This document shows, piece by piece, positions 41,944 to 49,914 of a DNA stretch of 64,000 nucleotides (positions are counted from its first letter, which is position 1; every line of letters starts with the position of its first letter). Below the pieces are notes generated by a model. It searched no databases and was not told the DNA's origin. It saw nothing but the letters and a program-made list of their open reading frames with translations. The DNA lies in the NCBI GenBank assembly GCA_910584375.1, contig CAJUAH010000024.1, positions 1-64,000 of the forward strand, written 5' to 3'. The stretch is from an uncultured Acetatifactor sp. (GTDB lineage: Bacteria; Bacillota; Clostridia; Lachnospirales; Lachnospiraceae). The position numbers were made by a program, and so were the translations under genes.

Positions 41944-44373
41944 ATGGAGAGATGGGCAAGGGCATTGTATCAGCCAGTACTTCCTCTGGGGGAGGACGGG
42001 CGCAGGGTAACGGGCAGCAAAGAGCATATTGCGCTTTCCAGGGAGGCGGCCAGAGAGGGCATGGTTCTCTTGAAAAACCAGGGAAATGTGCTGCCGTTAT
42101 CCCGGGGCAGCAGGGTGGCACTGTTCGGAAAGGCCACTTTTGACTACGTGAAAGGCGGCGGGGGCAGCGGCGACGTGACGGTGGCCTATACCCGCAATCT
42201 GTATGAGGGTTTGAAACAAAAGGCCGGACATGTGGAAATCTTTGAGGAGCTTGCCGACTATTACAGGGAGAATGTAAAGCGGCAGTATGCCCAGGGCGTA
42301 GGGCCGGGTATGACGGTGGAGCCTGCGCTGCCCGGGGAATTGCTGACGAAGGCCAGAGCATACACGGATACAGCCATCATCAGTATCTGCCGCTTTTCCG
42401 GCGAGGGCTGGGACCGAAAGAGCGTCTATGATAAAAAAATCAGCAGGAAGGACTCGGTGATCGCCGGGCTGGAGCAGAAACAGGAAAGCGATAATGAAGT
42501 GTTTGAGGACGGGGACTTTTACCTGACCCGTGGGGAAAAGGACATGGTGAAAGCGGTAAAGGACCGTTTCCCCAAAGTGATCGTGGTCATGAATGTGGGC
42601 GGCATGGTTGACACGGACTGGTTTGCCGGAGAGGAAAGGATTCAGGCCGTTCTCATGGCTTGGCAGGGGGGCATAGAAGGCGGGCTGGCGGCTGCGGAGC
42701 TGCTGGTGGGAGAGGACAATCCCAGCGGCAAGCTATCGGATACTTTCGCAAAACGGCTGGAAGATTACCCTTCCACTTATAATTTCCACGAATCCGACGA
42801 TTATGTGGAATATACCGACGACATCTATGTGGGATACCGCTATTTTGAGACGATTCCCGGGGCGGCGGAGAAAGTCAACTATCCCTTCGGTTTCGGCCTT
42901 TCTTATACCAGATTTCTTCTCTCCATGCCTACGGTGGAGAAGAGGGGACATCATCTCCGGGTCATGGTGGAAGTGTGCAATATCGGACAGACGGCGGGTA
43001 AAGAGGTGGTGCAGGTCTATTACAGCGCCCCTCAGGGCAGGCTTGGAAAACCGGCCAGAGAGCTGGCGGCCTTTCAAAAGACCAGACTGCTGCAGCCCGG
43101 AGAGACGCAGACAGTGGCGCTGCGCATAGATATAAACGATATGGCGTCTTACGACGATCTGGGCAAGGTGACCAGATCCGCGTATGTTTTGGAAAAAGGA
43201 GAATACCGCTTTTATGTGGGTACGTCCGTGCGGGACACCGTAGAGAGCAGCTATGTGATGGTACTGGAGGAGGATGTGGTCACACGGCAGCTTACTCCGA
43301 AGATGGTTCCCACGCAGCTTGGAAAGCGCATGTTGGCGGACGGCAGTTATGAAGAGCTGCCTCAGGGAGAGCCGGTGGATACGGACGCCAGCATATTTCC
43401 GGCCAGGCTGCCGGAGAGAGAGACAGGCGGCGTCACGCCTGTGGTAAAGCGGCGTGAGAGTTATCCGCTGTGGGGAAATGAGGACAATCGGCCGAAACTG
43501 ATCGATGTGGCAGAGGGCCGCATTTCCCTGGAGGAGTTTGTGCAGCAGTTGCCTGACGAACAGCTTGCGGAGCTATTGGGAGGACAGCCCAATACCGGGG
43601 TGGCCAATACTTTCGGTTACGGCAATCTGCCGGACTACGGCATACCCAATGTCATGACCGCGGACGGCCCCGCAGGGGTAAGGATCGCACCCCAGTGCGG
43701 CGTCTGTACCACTGCCTGGCCCTGTTCCACCTTGCTGGCGTGTACCTGGAATCCCGGGCTGGCGGAGCGGGTTGGCGCAGCCGGGGGAGCGGAGGCCAAA
43801 GAAAACAACATCGGCGCATGGCTGACTCCCGCCGTCAATATCCACCGCAGTCCTCTCTGCGGCCGGAACTTTGAGTATTATTCCGAGGATCCCTACCTCA
43901 CCGCCAGGATGGCGGGGGCCATGGTGACGGGTATCCAGAGCAACCATGTGGCGGCCACGGTGAAACATTTTGCGCTGAACAATAAGGAGACGAACCGCAC
44001 GGAAAGCGACTCCAGAGCCTCCGAGCGCGCTATCCGGGAGATTTACCTGAGGGCCTTTGAGAGGATCGTAAAAGAGGCAAAACCCTGGAGCATCATGTCC
44101 TCCTACAACATTATCAACGGACGCCGGGCCTCCGAGAACCGGGAGCTGCTGGAGGATATTCTGCGGGGCGAATGGGGCTTTGAAGGTATGGTTACAACGG
44201 ATTGGTGGGCTCACAGCGAGCATTACAAGGAGACGAAAGCGGGCAACGACGTGAAGATGGCATGCGGTTTCCCTGCAAGGCTGCTGGAGGCCAAAGAGAA
44301 AGGGGCACTGTCCCGGGAAGAGATGGAGATTTGTGCCCGCAGGATCTTATGGCTGATCTTGAAGATAGACTGA
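41944..44373 (+). CDS. GH3 glycosidase with permuted domain order (beta-glucosidase-like)
   Basis: This 809-aa glycoside hydrolase family 3 enzyme has its domains in swapped order. The alpha/beta sandwich usually at the C-terminus comes first (LSREAAREGMVLLKNQG at ~30, later YPFGFGLSYT). A fibronectin-III-like domain follows. The (alpha/beta)8 barrel is last (~520-809), with KHFALNNKE and the nucleophile D753 in GMVTTDWW. This arrangement is known from Butyrivibrio and Ruminococcus beta-glucosidases. No signal peptide is visible, so it is cytoplasmic. I chose ATG 41944 (AGAAAGG upstream); ATG 41881 is an alternative without a good ribosome site. The frame stays open far upstream but over riboswitch and thiT antisense DNA. 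The exact sugar is undetermined. Confidence 0.87.
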   Translation: MERWARALYQPVLPLGEDGRRVTGSKEHIALSREAAREGMVLLKNQGNVLPLSRGSRVALFGKATFDYVKGGGGSGDVTVAYTRNLYEGLKQKAGHVEIFEELADYYRENVKRQYAQGVGPGMTVEPALPGELLTKARAYTDTAIISICRFSGEGWDRKSVYDKKISRKDSVIAGLEQKQESDNEVFEDGDFYLTRGEKDMVKAVKDRFPKVIVVMNVGGMVDTDWFAGEERIQAVLMAWQGGIEGGLAAAELLVGEDNPSGKLSDTFAKRLEDYPSTYNFHESDDYVEYTDDIYVGYRYFETIPGAAEKVNYPFGFGLSYTRFLLSMPTVEKRGHHLRVMVEVCNIGQTAGKEVVQVYYSAPQGRLGKPARELAAFQKTRLLQPGETQTVALRIDINDMASYDDLGKVTRSAYVLEKGEYRFYVGTSVRDTVESSYVMVLEEDVVTRQLTPKMVPTQLGKRMLADGSYEELPQGEPVDTDASIFPARLPERETGGVTPVVKRRESYPLWGNEDNRPKLIDVAEGRISLEEFVQQLPDEQLAELLGGQPNTGVANTFGYGNLPDYGIPNVMTADGPAGVRIAPQCGVCTTAWPCSTLLACTWNPGLAERVGAAGGAEAKENNIGAWLTPAVNIHRSPLCGRNFEYYSEDPYLTARMAGAMVTGIQSNHVAATVKHFALNNKETNRTESDSRASERAIREIYLRAFERIVKEAKPWSIMSSYNIINGRRASENRELLEDILRGEWGFEGMVTTDWWAHSEHYKETKAGNDVKMACGFPARLLEAKEKGALSREEMEICARRILWLILKID

Positions 44374-44388
44374 TGCGGAGGAGCGGTT

Positions 44389-45264
44389 ATGAAGATATTG
44401 GTGCTGGGGGGAACCAGATTTTTTGGCATTCCCATGGTGGAGGAATTGCTGCGGCAGGGACATGAAGTGACTGTGGCCACAAGACAGAGAAATAAGGATC
44501 CCTTCGGCGACGCCGTCCGGCGGATACAGGTGGAGAGAACCGATCCCCTCGGGATGGCAAAGGCGTTCCGGGGAAAAAGGTATGATGTGGTATATGACAA
44601 GATCGCCTACTGTTCAAATGACATCAAATATGCCATGGAGGCCATAGACTGCGGGAAGTATATCTATATGTCCAGCACCGCGGTGTATGAACCCAAGAAA
44701 CCGGATACCCGGGAGGAGGATTTTGATGCGTTGGACCGGAAACTTGTATGGTGCGACCGCCGGGATTTTCCTTATGACGAGGTAAAGAGACAGGCAGAAT
44801 GCGCGCTGTGGCAGGTATACGGCGACCGGGACTGGATCGCGGTCAGGTATCCCTTTGTGCTCGGGGAGGACGACTACACGGAGCGTCTGCTGTTCTATGT
44901 GGAACATGTGATGAAGTCTGTCCCCATGAATATTGATAACGTAGACGCCAGAATGAGCTATATACGCTCCGACGAGGCGGGAAAATTTCTGGCTTTTCTG
45001 GCGGACAGGGATTTCCGGGGCGCGGTGAACGGCAGCGCCCACGGCAGTCTGTCCCTGCGGGATATTACAGGATATGTGGAGAGAAAAACAGGCGGGAAAG
45101 CCTGCCTGGATCCTGCGGGGGAGGCGGCGCCCTACAACGGGGAGCCGGAGTACAGCATCTGTGTGGACAGGGCGGAGGAGCTGGGTTTTCGGTTCTCGGA
45201 TATAAATGACTGGATATATGAGCTGATTGATTTTTATATTGACAGGGAGGAAGATGGGAAGTGA
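44389..45264 (+). CDS. NAD-dependent epimerase/dehydratase family protein
   Basis: This 291-aa extended SDR-like protein starts with a Rossmann motif, LVLGGTRFFGIPMVEEL (GGTxFxG). Further features are YIYMSSTAVYE, then DEVKRQAE where the Tyr-x3-Lys motif is expected (YDEVK). Related proteins are annotated as NAD-dependent epimerase or reductase, with no settled substrate. It begins 15 bases after the GH3 stop with a GCGGAGG site, so they are probably co-transcribed. The stop codon lies within the first unit of a tandem repeat. Confidence 0.8.
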   Translation: MKILVLGGTRFFGIPMVEELLRQGHEVTVATRQRNKDPFGDAVRRIQVERTDPLGMAKAFRGKRYDVVYDKIAYCSNDIKYAMEAIDCGKYIYMSSTAVYEPKKPDTREEDFDALDRKLVWCDRRDFPYDEVKRQAECALWQVYGDRDWIAVRYPFVLGEDDYTERLLFYVEHVMKSVPMNIDNVDARMSYIRSDEAGKFLAFLADRDFRGAVNGSAHGSLSLRDITGYVERKTGGKACLDPAGEAAPYNGEPEYSICVDRAEELGFRFSDINDWIYELIDFYIDREEDGK

Positions 45265-45398
45265 TGCTGTTTTGAGCCGGTCATGGGAGTGGGTACGATG
45301 CTGTTTTGGGCCGATCATGGGAGTTGGGCGATGCTGTTTTTGAGTCAGTCATGGGAGCTGGGACGACGCTGTTTTGGGCCAGCTATGGGAGCAGGAGC
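45263..45398 (+). repeat. Four degenerate 33-35-bp tandem repeats
   Basis: Units begin at 45263, 45297, 45330 and 45365, each starting GA(T/C)GCTGTTTT and containing (T/C)ATGGGAG followed by GGG. The first overlaps the epimerase stop codon. They are not in frame with any credible gene and vary by several bases between copies. Confidence 0.85.
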
Positions 45399-45462
45399 GG
45401 AAGACGATTCCGCACTACGGCACAGCCCTGTATGGTAGGCCGGAGAATACGGAGATTTTACA

Positions 45463-45837
45463 ATGATATATGCAGAGGAAGGAAAAGAACAGGAAAGATT
45501 TATTGATTTTGCAGAAAATGCGTTAGGGATACTGGCCAGGGAAAGGTACAGTGACTTTCTCGCAGTGTTCGACAGCAGCCGACTAACGGAACAGGATTTG
45601 TGTCTGGCGCTGAGATATCTGGACGAAACCCGGCCAACGGTGAAAATTGATGACCCGGTATTGCTGAAAAACAGACTTCAAAGGATAGATTTTTTGGCCT
45701 ATACGGATGGGAGAGGGTATTGTATGGACTATGATCTGACAACAGACGGCGAGCCGAATGATCTAACAGTACAGATTGAATTTTTGAAAAATGATAACGG
45801 CTATTTTGTTGAACTGGATGATCTGCATACGCTATAA
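45463..45837 (+). CDS. Small acidic hypothetical protein
   Basis: This 124-aa acidic protein has no signal peptide or membrane segment. It contains ERFIDFAENALGILARERY, then FDSSRLTEQDL, and a C-terminal beta-rich stretch (YCMDYDLTTDGEPNDLTVQIEFLKN). I do not recognise the family. Its size, acidity and mixed alpha/beta look resemble immunity-protein-like or DUF-type solitary genes, but no toxin gene is adjacent. ATG 45463 follows a weak CGGAG. It is separated from the epimerase by the tandem repeats. Confidence 0.6.
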   Translation: MIYAEEGKEQERFIDFAENALGILARERYSDFLAVFDSSRLTEQDLCLALRYLDETRPTVKIDDPVLLKNRLQRIDFLAYTDGRGYCMDYDLTTDGEPNDLTVQIEFLKNDNGYFVELDDLHTL

Positions 45838-45974
45838 AGGCTTTCGGCACAGTCGCTTTCTGTTGCCTGGAGAGATGGATTGGGGGAATTTTTTCTCTGC
45901 GGCGGGTCTATGGGAAAAAATTTTATTTTTGTACCCACTTTTAGCGATAAAATACTCTTTTTTGGGATCCGATG

Positions 45975-46060
45975 GGGTCTATGTATAAAAATATGTCTTT
46001 TTAACCCCTGTTTTACAATAAATTTGGGGGTACAAACAGAATATTTTTTTGTATAGGCCC
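45975..46060. repeat. Long imperfect palindrome in AT-rich noncoding DNA
   Basis: GGGTCTAT followed by an A/T stretch at 45975-45996 pairs imperfectly with the segment ending GTATAGGCCC at 46060. An inner CCCC/GGGG pair (46005-46008 with 46026-46029) completes the fold. It occupies the 356-base gap 45838-46193, in which I see no gene. It could be a small RNA, a decayed element or a terminator-like fold. Confidence 0.5.
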
Positions 46061-46193
46061 AGCTTTTAAAGAAACATGGTTTTCGGGGGACAGGCTTTTT
46101 ATGGCTTATCCCTTTTCTGTTTGAGAAAATATAAAAGTTTTGCGCACATCCGGCGTTTGGATCCGTTATACACAGTGAAAGGAGGGCGGCCCG

Positions 46194-46646
46194 GTGTCCA
46201 TGGACGAAAAAGCGCTATATGACAAGATTTACCGCTACTGCTATTACCGGCTGGGGCAGGTACAGACAGCGGAAGACATCACTCAGGAAGCCTTCCTGCG
46301 GCTGTGGGAGTGCAGGGATTACCGGGAACAGGGCAAGGCGCTGCAATATCTGTATACCACGGCCAGGCATCTGTGTATTGACGAATACCGCAGACGCAGG
46401 GCGCAGTCCCTGACCTGGAAGATGGAAGAACAACTGGCTGCTCCTGCGGAATTGGAGCCGGAGCTACGTCTGGGGTTACGGCAGGCGTTGGAAACTTTGT
46501 CGGAGGACGAGAGGGAACTGCTGGCGCTGCGCTATGCCAGCGAGATTCCTCTGGGAGAACTGGCCAAAATGCTGGGGATATCCCGGTTTGCCGCCCGGCG
46601 CAGGATCATGGCGGCGCTGGAAAAGCTGCGGGCGCAGCTTGAGTGA
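46194..46646 (+). CDS. ECF-type RNA polymerase sigma factor
   Basis: This 150-aa sigma-70-family factor has region 2 (YCYYRLGQVQTAEDITQEAFLRLW, with the DITQEAF core) and region 4 (LSEDERELLALRYASEIPLGELAKMLGIS). It directs polymerase to specific promoters, usually in response to an envelope signal. GTG 46194 is preferred over ATG 46200 because AGGAGGG ends seven bases before it. The next three genes encode a membrane protein and an ABC exporter in the same direction with short gaps, so the factor probably controls its own operon. Confidence 0.9.
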   Translation: MSMDEKALYDKIYRYCYYRLGQVQTAEDITQEAFLRLWECRDYREQGKALQYLYTTARHLCIDEYRRRRAQSLTWKMEEQLAAPAELEPELRLGLRQALETLSEDERELLALRYASEIPLGELAKMLGISRFAARRRIMAALEKLRAQLE

Positions 46647-46683
46647 TGCGGTAACAAGAGTATCGTGGGAAATGGGGGACAAT

Positions 46684-47451
46684 ATGAAACAAAGTAGGAG
46701 AAAAATAGAACGTAAGGGCGTCGGATATGATTGTTCCACGGATACCTTGGAGCGCGGGCTGCGGCTTTTATGGCGGGCTCCGGCTCCTCAGAGGCGCGAC
46801 GTTTTCCTGACCGGAAGGCCCCTGCGCTCCATAAGTCACGGCGCGTTTGTACTGACGCAGGCAGCGTATATCCGCAAGCGGGTGTGGGTGCTGTCCGTGG
46901 CCGTGTTTGCCGCGTTGGTGGGGTTCACCGCCGGATGGCAGCGGGACGTGCTGCGGGTGGCTGCCAGCGCCATGCCCTTTTTTGCGCTGACAGCGGTACA
47001 GGAACAGGTACGCTCCTTTGCCTGCAATATGGCGGAGCTGGAGCTGGCCACCCGTTTTTCCGTAAAAAGTATTATGCTGGCAAGAATGGGACTGCTGGGC
47101 GGATTTCATCTGGCACTGATGTGTCTGCTGTTTCCGGTGCTTGCCCTGTATGAGCAGATGGAAATATGGCATACAGGCGTATACCTGCTGGTGCCGTATC
47201 TGACGACTACACTTTTGAGCATGGCCTGCTCCAGAAAGGTGCGAGGGCGGGAAACCATATATCTGTGTCTGGGCAACGCGATGCTGGTGGGCAGCGTACA
47301 GGTGATGGGACATGGGATCATGCAGTGGTATGCCCCGCGCTTTTTCGGCTGGTGGATTCTGGCGCTTTCGCTGCTGCTGGCCGGGAATATATGGGAGTAC
47401 TATCGGTGCGCCTGTCAGGCCGACAGGATCTACGAGCAGGCGGGGGCCTGA
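46684..47451 (+). CDS. Membrane protein linked to the ECF sigma factor
   Basis: This 255-aa protein has a basic cytoplasmic N-terminus (~60 residues) and about six hydrophobic segments, including VWVLSVAVFAALVGF, LLGGFHLALMCLLFPVL and WWILALSLLLAGNIW. It is not recognisable as a classic anti-sigma factor with a zinc-binding domain. Its position between the sigma factor and the ABC ATPase suggests it is either a membrane anti-sigma or an ABC-associated permease subunit. ATG 46684 follows GGGGGAC. An in-frame ATG at 46672 is the alternative. Confidence 0.75.
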   Translation: MKQSRRKIERKGVGYDCSTDTLERGLRLLWRAPAPQRRDVFLTGRPLRSISHGAFVLTQAAYIRKRVWVLSVAVFAALVGFTAGWQRDVLRVAASAMPFFALTAVQEQVRSFACNMAELELATRFSVKSIMLARMGLLGGFHLALMCLLFPVLALYEQMEIWHTGVYLLVPYLTTTLLSMACSRKVRGRETIYLCLGNAMLVGSVQVMGHGIMQWYAPRFFGWWILALSLLLAGNIWEYYRCACQADRIYEQAGA

Positions 47452-47473
47452 TACCCCTGAACAGGAGAATGAG

Positions 47474-48205
47474 ATGAGAGAAGAGACAAACTTGTGTATC
47501 GACAATATCACGAAAAAATACCAGGACAGGATCGTAGTGGAGCCGATCAGTCTTAAGCTGACCACAGGCGTCTACGGTCTGCTGGGCGCAAACGGCGCGG
47601 GCAAGACTACGCTGATGCGGATGATCTGCGGCATATTGCGGCCCACATCGGGACAGATCTCGCTGGCGGGGGAACCCGTGACCAGCGAGGCGTACCGGGC
47701 CATGCTGGGATATCTGTCTCAGGACTTCGGGTATTACCCCGATTTTACAGGCAGCGAATTCCTGCTGTATATGGCTGCGCTCAAAGGGCTGTCCAAACCC
47801 CAGGCCCGGGAGAAGAGCGGGGAACTGCTTAAGCTGGTGGGTTTGGCAGAGCAGTCCCGCAAAAGGATAAAAACGTACTCCGGCGGCATGAAACAGCGGT
47901 TGGGGATCGCTCAGGCGCTGCTGAACGATCCCAGGCTGCTGGTGCTGGATGAACCTACGGCGGGTCTGGACCCCAAGGAACGGGTGCGGTTCCGGGATCT
48001 GATCGCCCGGGCGGGGAAGAGCAGCATTGTGCTGTTGTCCACTCATATCGTGTCTGACGTGGAGCATATCGCGGACAGTATTTTGATGATGAAAACAGGA
48101 AAACTGATCTATCAGGGAAAATGGGAGGAGAGTCGTGGAGACTTGGAACAGTTTTATCTGGAGCAGTTCGAAGACGGAGCAGAGAAGGGAGGGATGAGGC
48201 AATGA
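47474..48205 (+). CDS. ABC transporter ATP-binding protein
   Basis: This 243-aa ATPase subunit has Walker A GANGAGKTT, signature YSGGMKQRLGIAQ, Walker B LLVLDEPTAGLDP and the switch His in LLSTHIVSD. It belongs to the group that energises export by a separate ABC-2 permease. ATG 47474 follows ACAGGAGAATGAG. It overlaps the permease start by four bases (ATGA). Confidence 0.93.
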   Translation: MREETNLCIDNITKKYQDRIVVEPISLKLTTGVYGLLGANGAGKTTLMRMICGILRPTSGQISLAGEPVTSEAYRAMLGYLSQDFGYYPDFTGSEFLLYMAALKGLSKPQAREKSGELLKLVGLAEQSRKRIKTYSGGMKQRLGIAQALLNDPRLLVLDEPTAGLDPKERVRFRDLIARAGKSSIVLLSTHIVSDVEHIADSILMMKTGKLIYQGKWEESRGDLEQFYLEQFEDGAEKGGMRQ

Positions 48206-49461
48206 GCCAGTTGGGTATCTTATATCAATACGAGATGAAAAAGATCCTGAAGAGGAAAATGACCTGGATCGCCTTTATCGGCGCAGTACTCATCATGCTG
48301 ATTGTCTGTTATGAAGCGCTGTTGAATAATTACAGTGAAACGAACGCGCAGACAGGGGAAAGTGTGCGTTTCAGCGCATATGACAGAGTCATACAGCGGG
48401 GAGAGCAGGCGGAAAAATTAAACGGCAGGCTCATCGACGATGCGCTGCTGAAGGAGATGCAGACGGCCTTTGCGGCGGTAGCGTCCCAGGAGACAATGCT
48501 GGAAAACGGAAGTATGACCGGTACTATGATTACGGCAGTCTCAGAGAATGAAGCAATGGAGGAAAAACTGGCACAGCAGCGAAGGCTGTATGACGCCGTC
48601 TATAATTATGTGAGAGGGGTAGTGGGCAACAATAAAGTACATACGGTGGATGCCGCCGCTTTTTACGATGAAAGACAGCGAACCATCACCGCCTACGAGG
48701 ACACCGAATTTCTCACGGGAGGCGAGAGGGAATATTGGCGCGGGCATGAACGCCAGACCCCTTATCCGTATTATTGGGATCAGGGGCCGTCTATAATGCT
48801 GGCTTGTATAAAGACGCTGCTGGCGTTGCTGGCATTAGTGATCGGTATGGTATTTTCAGGCGTATTTGCAGATGAACATATGCGGAAAACTGACCAACTG
48901 GCGCTGTGCAGCCGCCATGGCAGGGGGATGCTCTATCGGGCCAAACTGCTGGCGGCCGTGACATTGGGGGTGGCGGCGACATTTATTGTGGGAGGCGTTA
49001 CGCTGGTGAGTTTCGGTATTCTCTACGGATACGGAAAAAATTGGAATGCGCCGTTGCAGATGCATCTGGAGACTTCCCCGTATGCTCTGACTATGGGAGA
49101 GGCCATAGTGATCATGTTGGTACTGCTGCTATTGTCGGCATTGCTGCACAGTGTCCTGACGCTGGTTCTGTCTGCCTGGACAAAGAGCAGCGTGGCGACC
49201 ATGAGCCTGATGACTGCATATATTCTGGGGACTGTGCTGATCAGTGTACCGGGACAATTACGGGCGCTGTCCCAATCTGTGTCTCTGCTGCCCGCCCAGT
49301 TGGTACGGGGCACCGCTTTCTGCGATATGCGGCTGGTGGGCGGCGCGGGACATTATCTGACCAACTGGCAGACAGGCATGCTGCTGTATCCACTGCTGAC
49401 CCTCGGCCTTGCGCTACTGGGCAGCCTGCTTTATCGTCGGTGGCAGATCAGTGGGAGGTGA
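48202..49461 (+). CDS. ABC-2-type permease
   Basis: This 419-aa membrane subunit has one transmembrane segment near the N-terminus (WIAFIGAVLIMLIVCYEALL), a ~170-residue extracytoplasmic loop, and about five further segments, including MLACIKTLLALLALVIGMVF and AIVIMLVLLLLSALLHSVLTL. This is the ABC-2 arrangement. The substrate is unknown. It is the last gene of the sigma/ABC operon. No clear terminator follows. Confidence 0.87.
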   Translation: MSQLGILYQYEMKKILKRKMTWIAFIGAVLIMLIVCYEALLNNYSETNAQTGESVRFSAYDRVIQRGEQAEKLNGRLIDDALLKEMQTAFAAVASQETMLENGSMTGTMITAVSENEAMEEKLAQQRRLYDAVYNYVRGVVGNNKVHTVDAAAFYDERQRTITAYEDTEFLTGGEREYWRGHERQTPYPYYWDQGPSIMLACIKTLLALLALVIGMVFSGVFADEHMRKTDQLALCSRHGRGMLYRAKLLAAVTLGVAATFIVGGVTLVSFGILYGYGKNWNAPLQMHLETSPYALTMGEAIVIMLVLLLLSALLHSVLTLVLSAWTKSSVATMSLMTAYILGTVLISVPGQLRALSQSVSLLPAQLVRGTAFCDMRLVGGAGHYLTNWQTGMLLYPLLTLGLALLGSLLYRRWQISGR

Positions 49462-49846
49462 ATTTTAACATCTTAGACAGTGCGTAACACTTAAATGGAA
49501 GTAAGATAATGTTGCGTATAGCGATTCGATGAAAGGGGGCTGGAGGTATTCCGATCCCCGCAAGCGATATGTTGGGCTGGGACTGTACCCAGTGGACGAT
49601 TTTGTCCGTGAGCCTCTTTACCATAGTCCCCAGACAGCCTATGTGATGGAACTGACGATCCCGGTCTGCATAATTGCCGTGGAGACAGCCGCTGATATCA
49701 GGCCGGATACGTGTTTTTTTACCTTCTGTGCGAATGCCCAAAAAAGTATTGAGAGTCGTCTGGGGCCTGTCTCCTGCTGGGAGGAGTTTACCGCCTCCAA
49801 TATTACGTTTGACAAAAAGATTATTTTTTAGACAGCAAAAAATCCA
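49462..49846. other. Gene-poor stretch with weak open frames
   Basis: This gap of about 450 bases before the next gene contains a 100-residue forward frame (49529-49831) and an overlapping 97-residue reverse frame (49448-49741). Neither has a ribosome-binding site or a recognisable family. I regard them as chance frames or gene remnants. Confidence 0.5.
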
Positions 49847-49875
49847 TTGATTAATAAATGAAAAAAAGATATATT
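49847..49875 (+). promoter_or_regulatory. Promoter of the second AAA-ATPase/nuclease gene
   Basis: TTGATT (49847-49852) and TATATT (49870-49875) are 17 bp apart. Transcription would start after 49880, which rules out in-frame starts before the ATG at 49915. Confidence 0.6.
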
Positions 49876-49914
49876 ATAACTGTAAGGGAGAGATATACCG
49901 AAAAGAGGTGGGAT

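Noticed and set aside
45263..45398. CRISPR-like tandem repeats
   Set aside because: The units are directly adjacent, without spacers, and degenerate.
49529..49831. 100-residue plus-strand frame and overlapping reverse frame
   Set aside because: No ribosome site, no family resemblance, and two opposing frames of similar length. Listed only as a gene-poor stretch.
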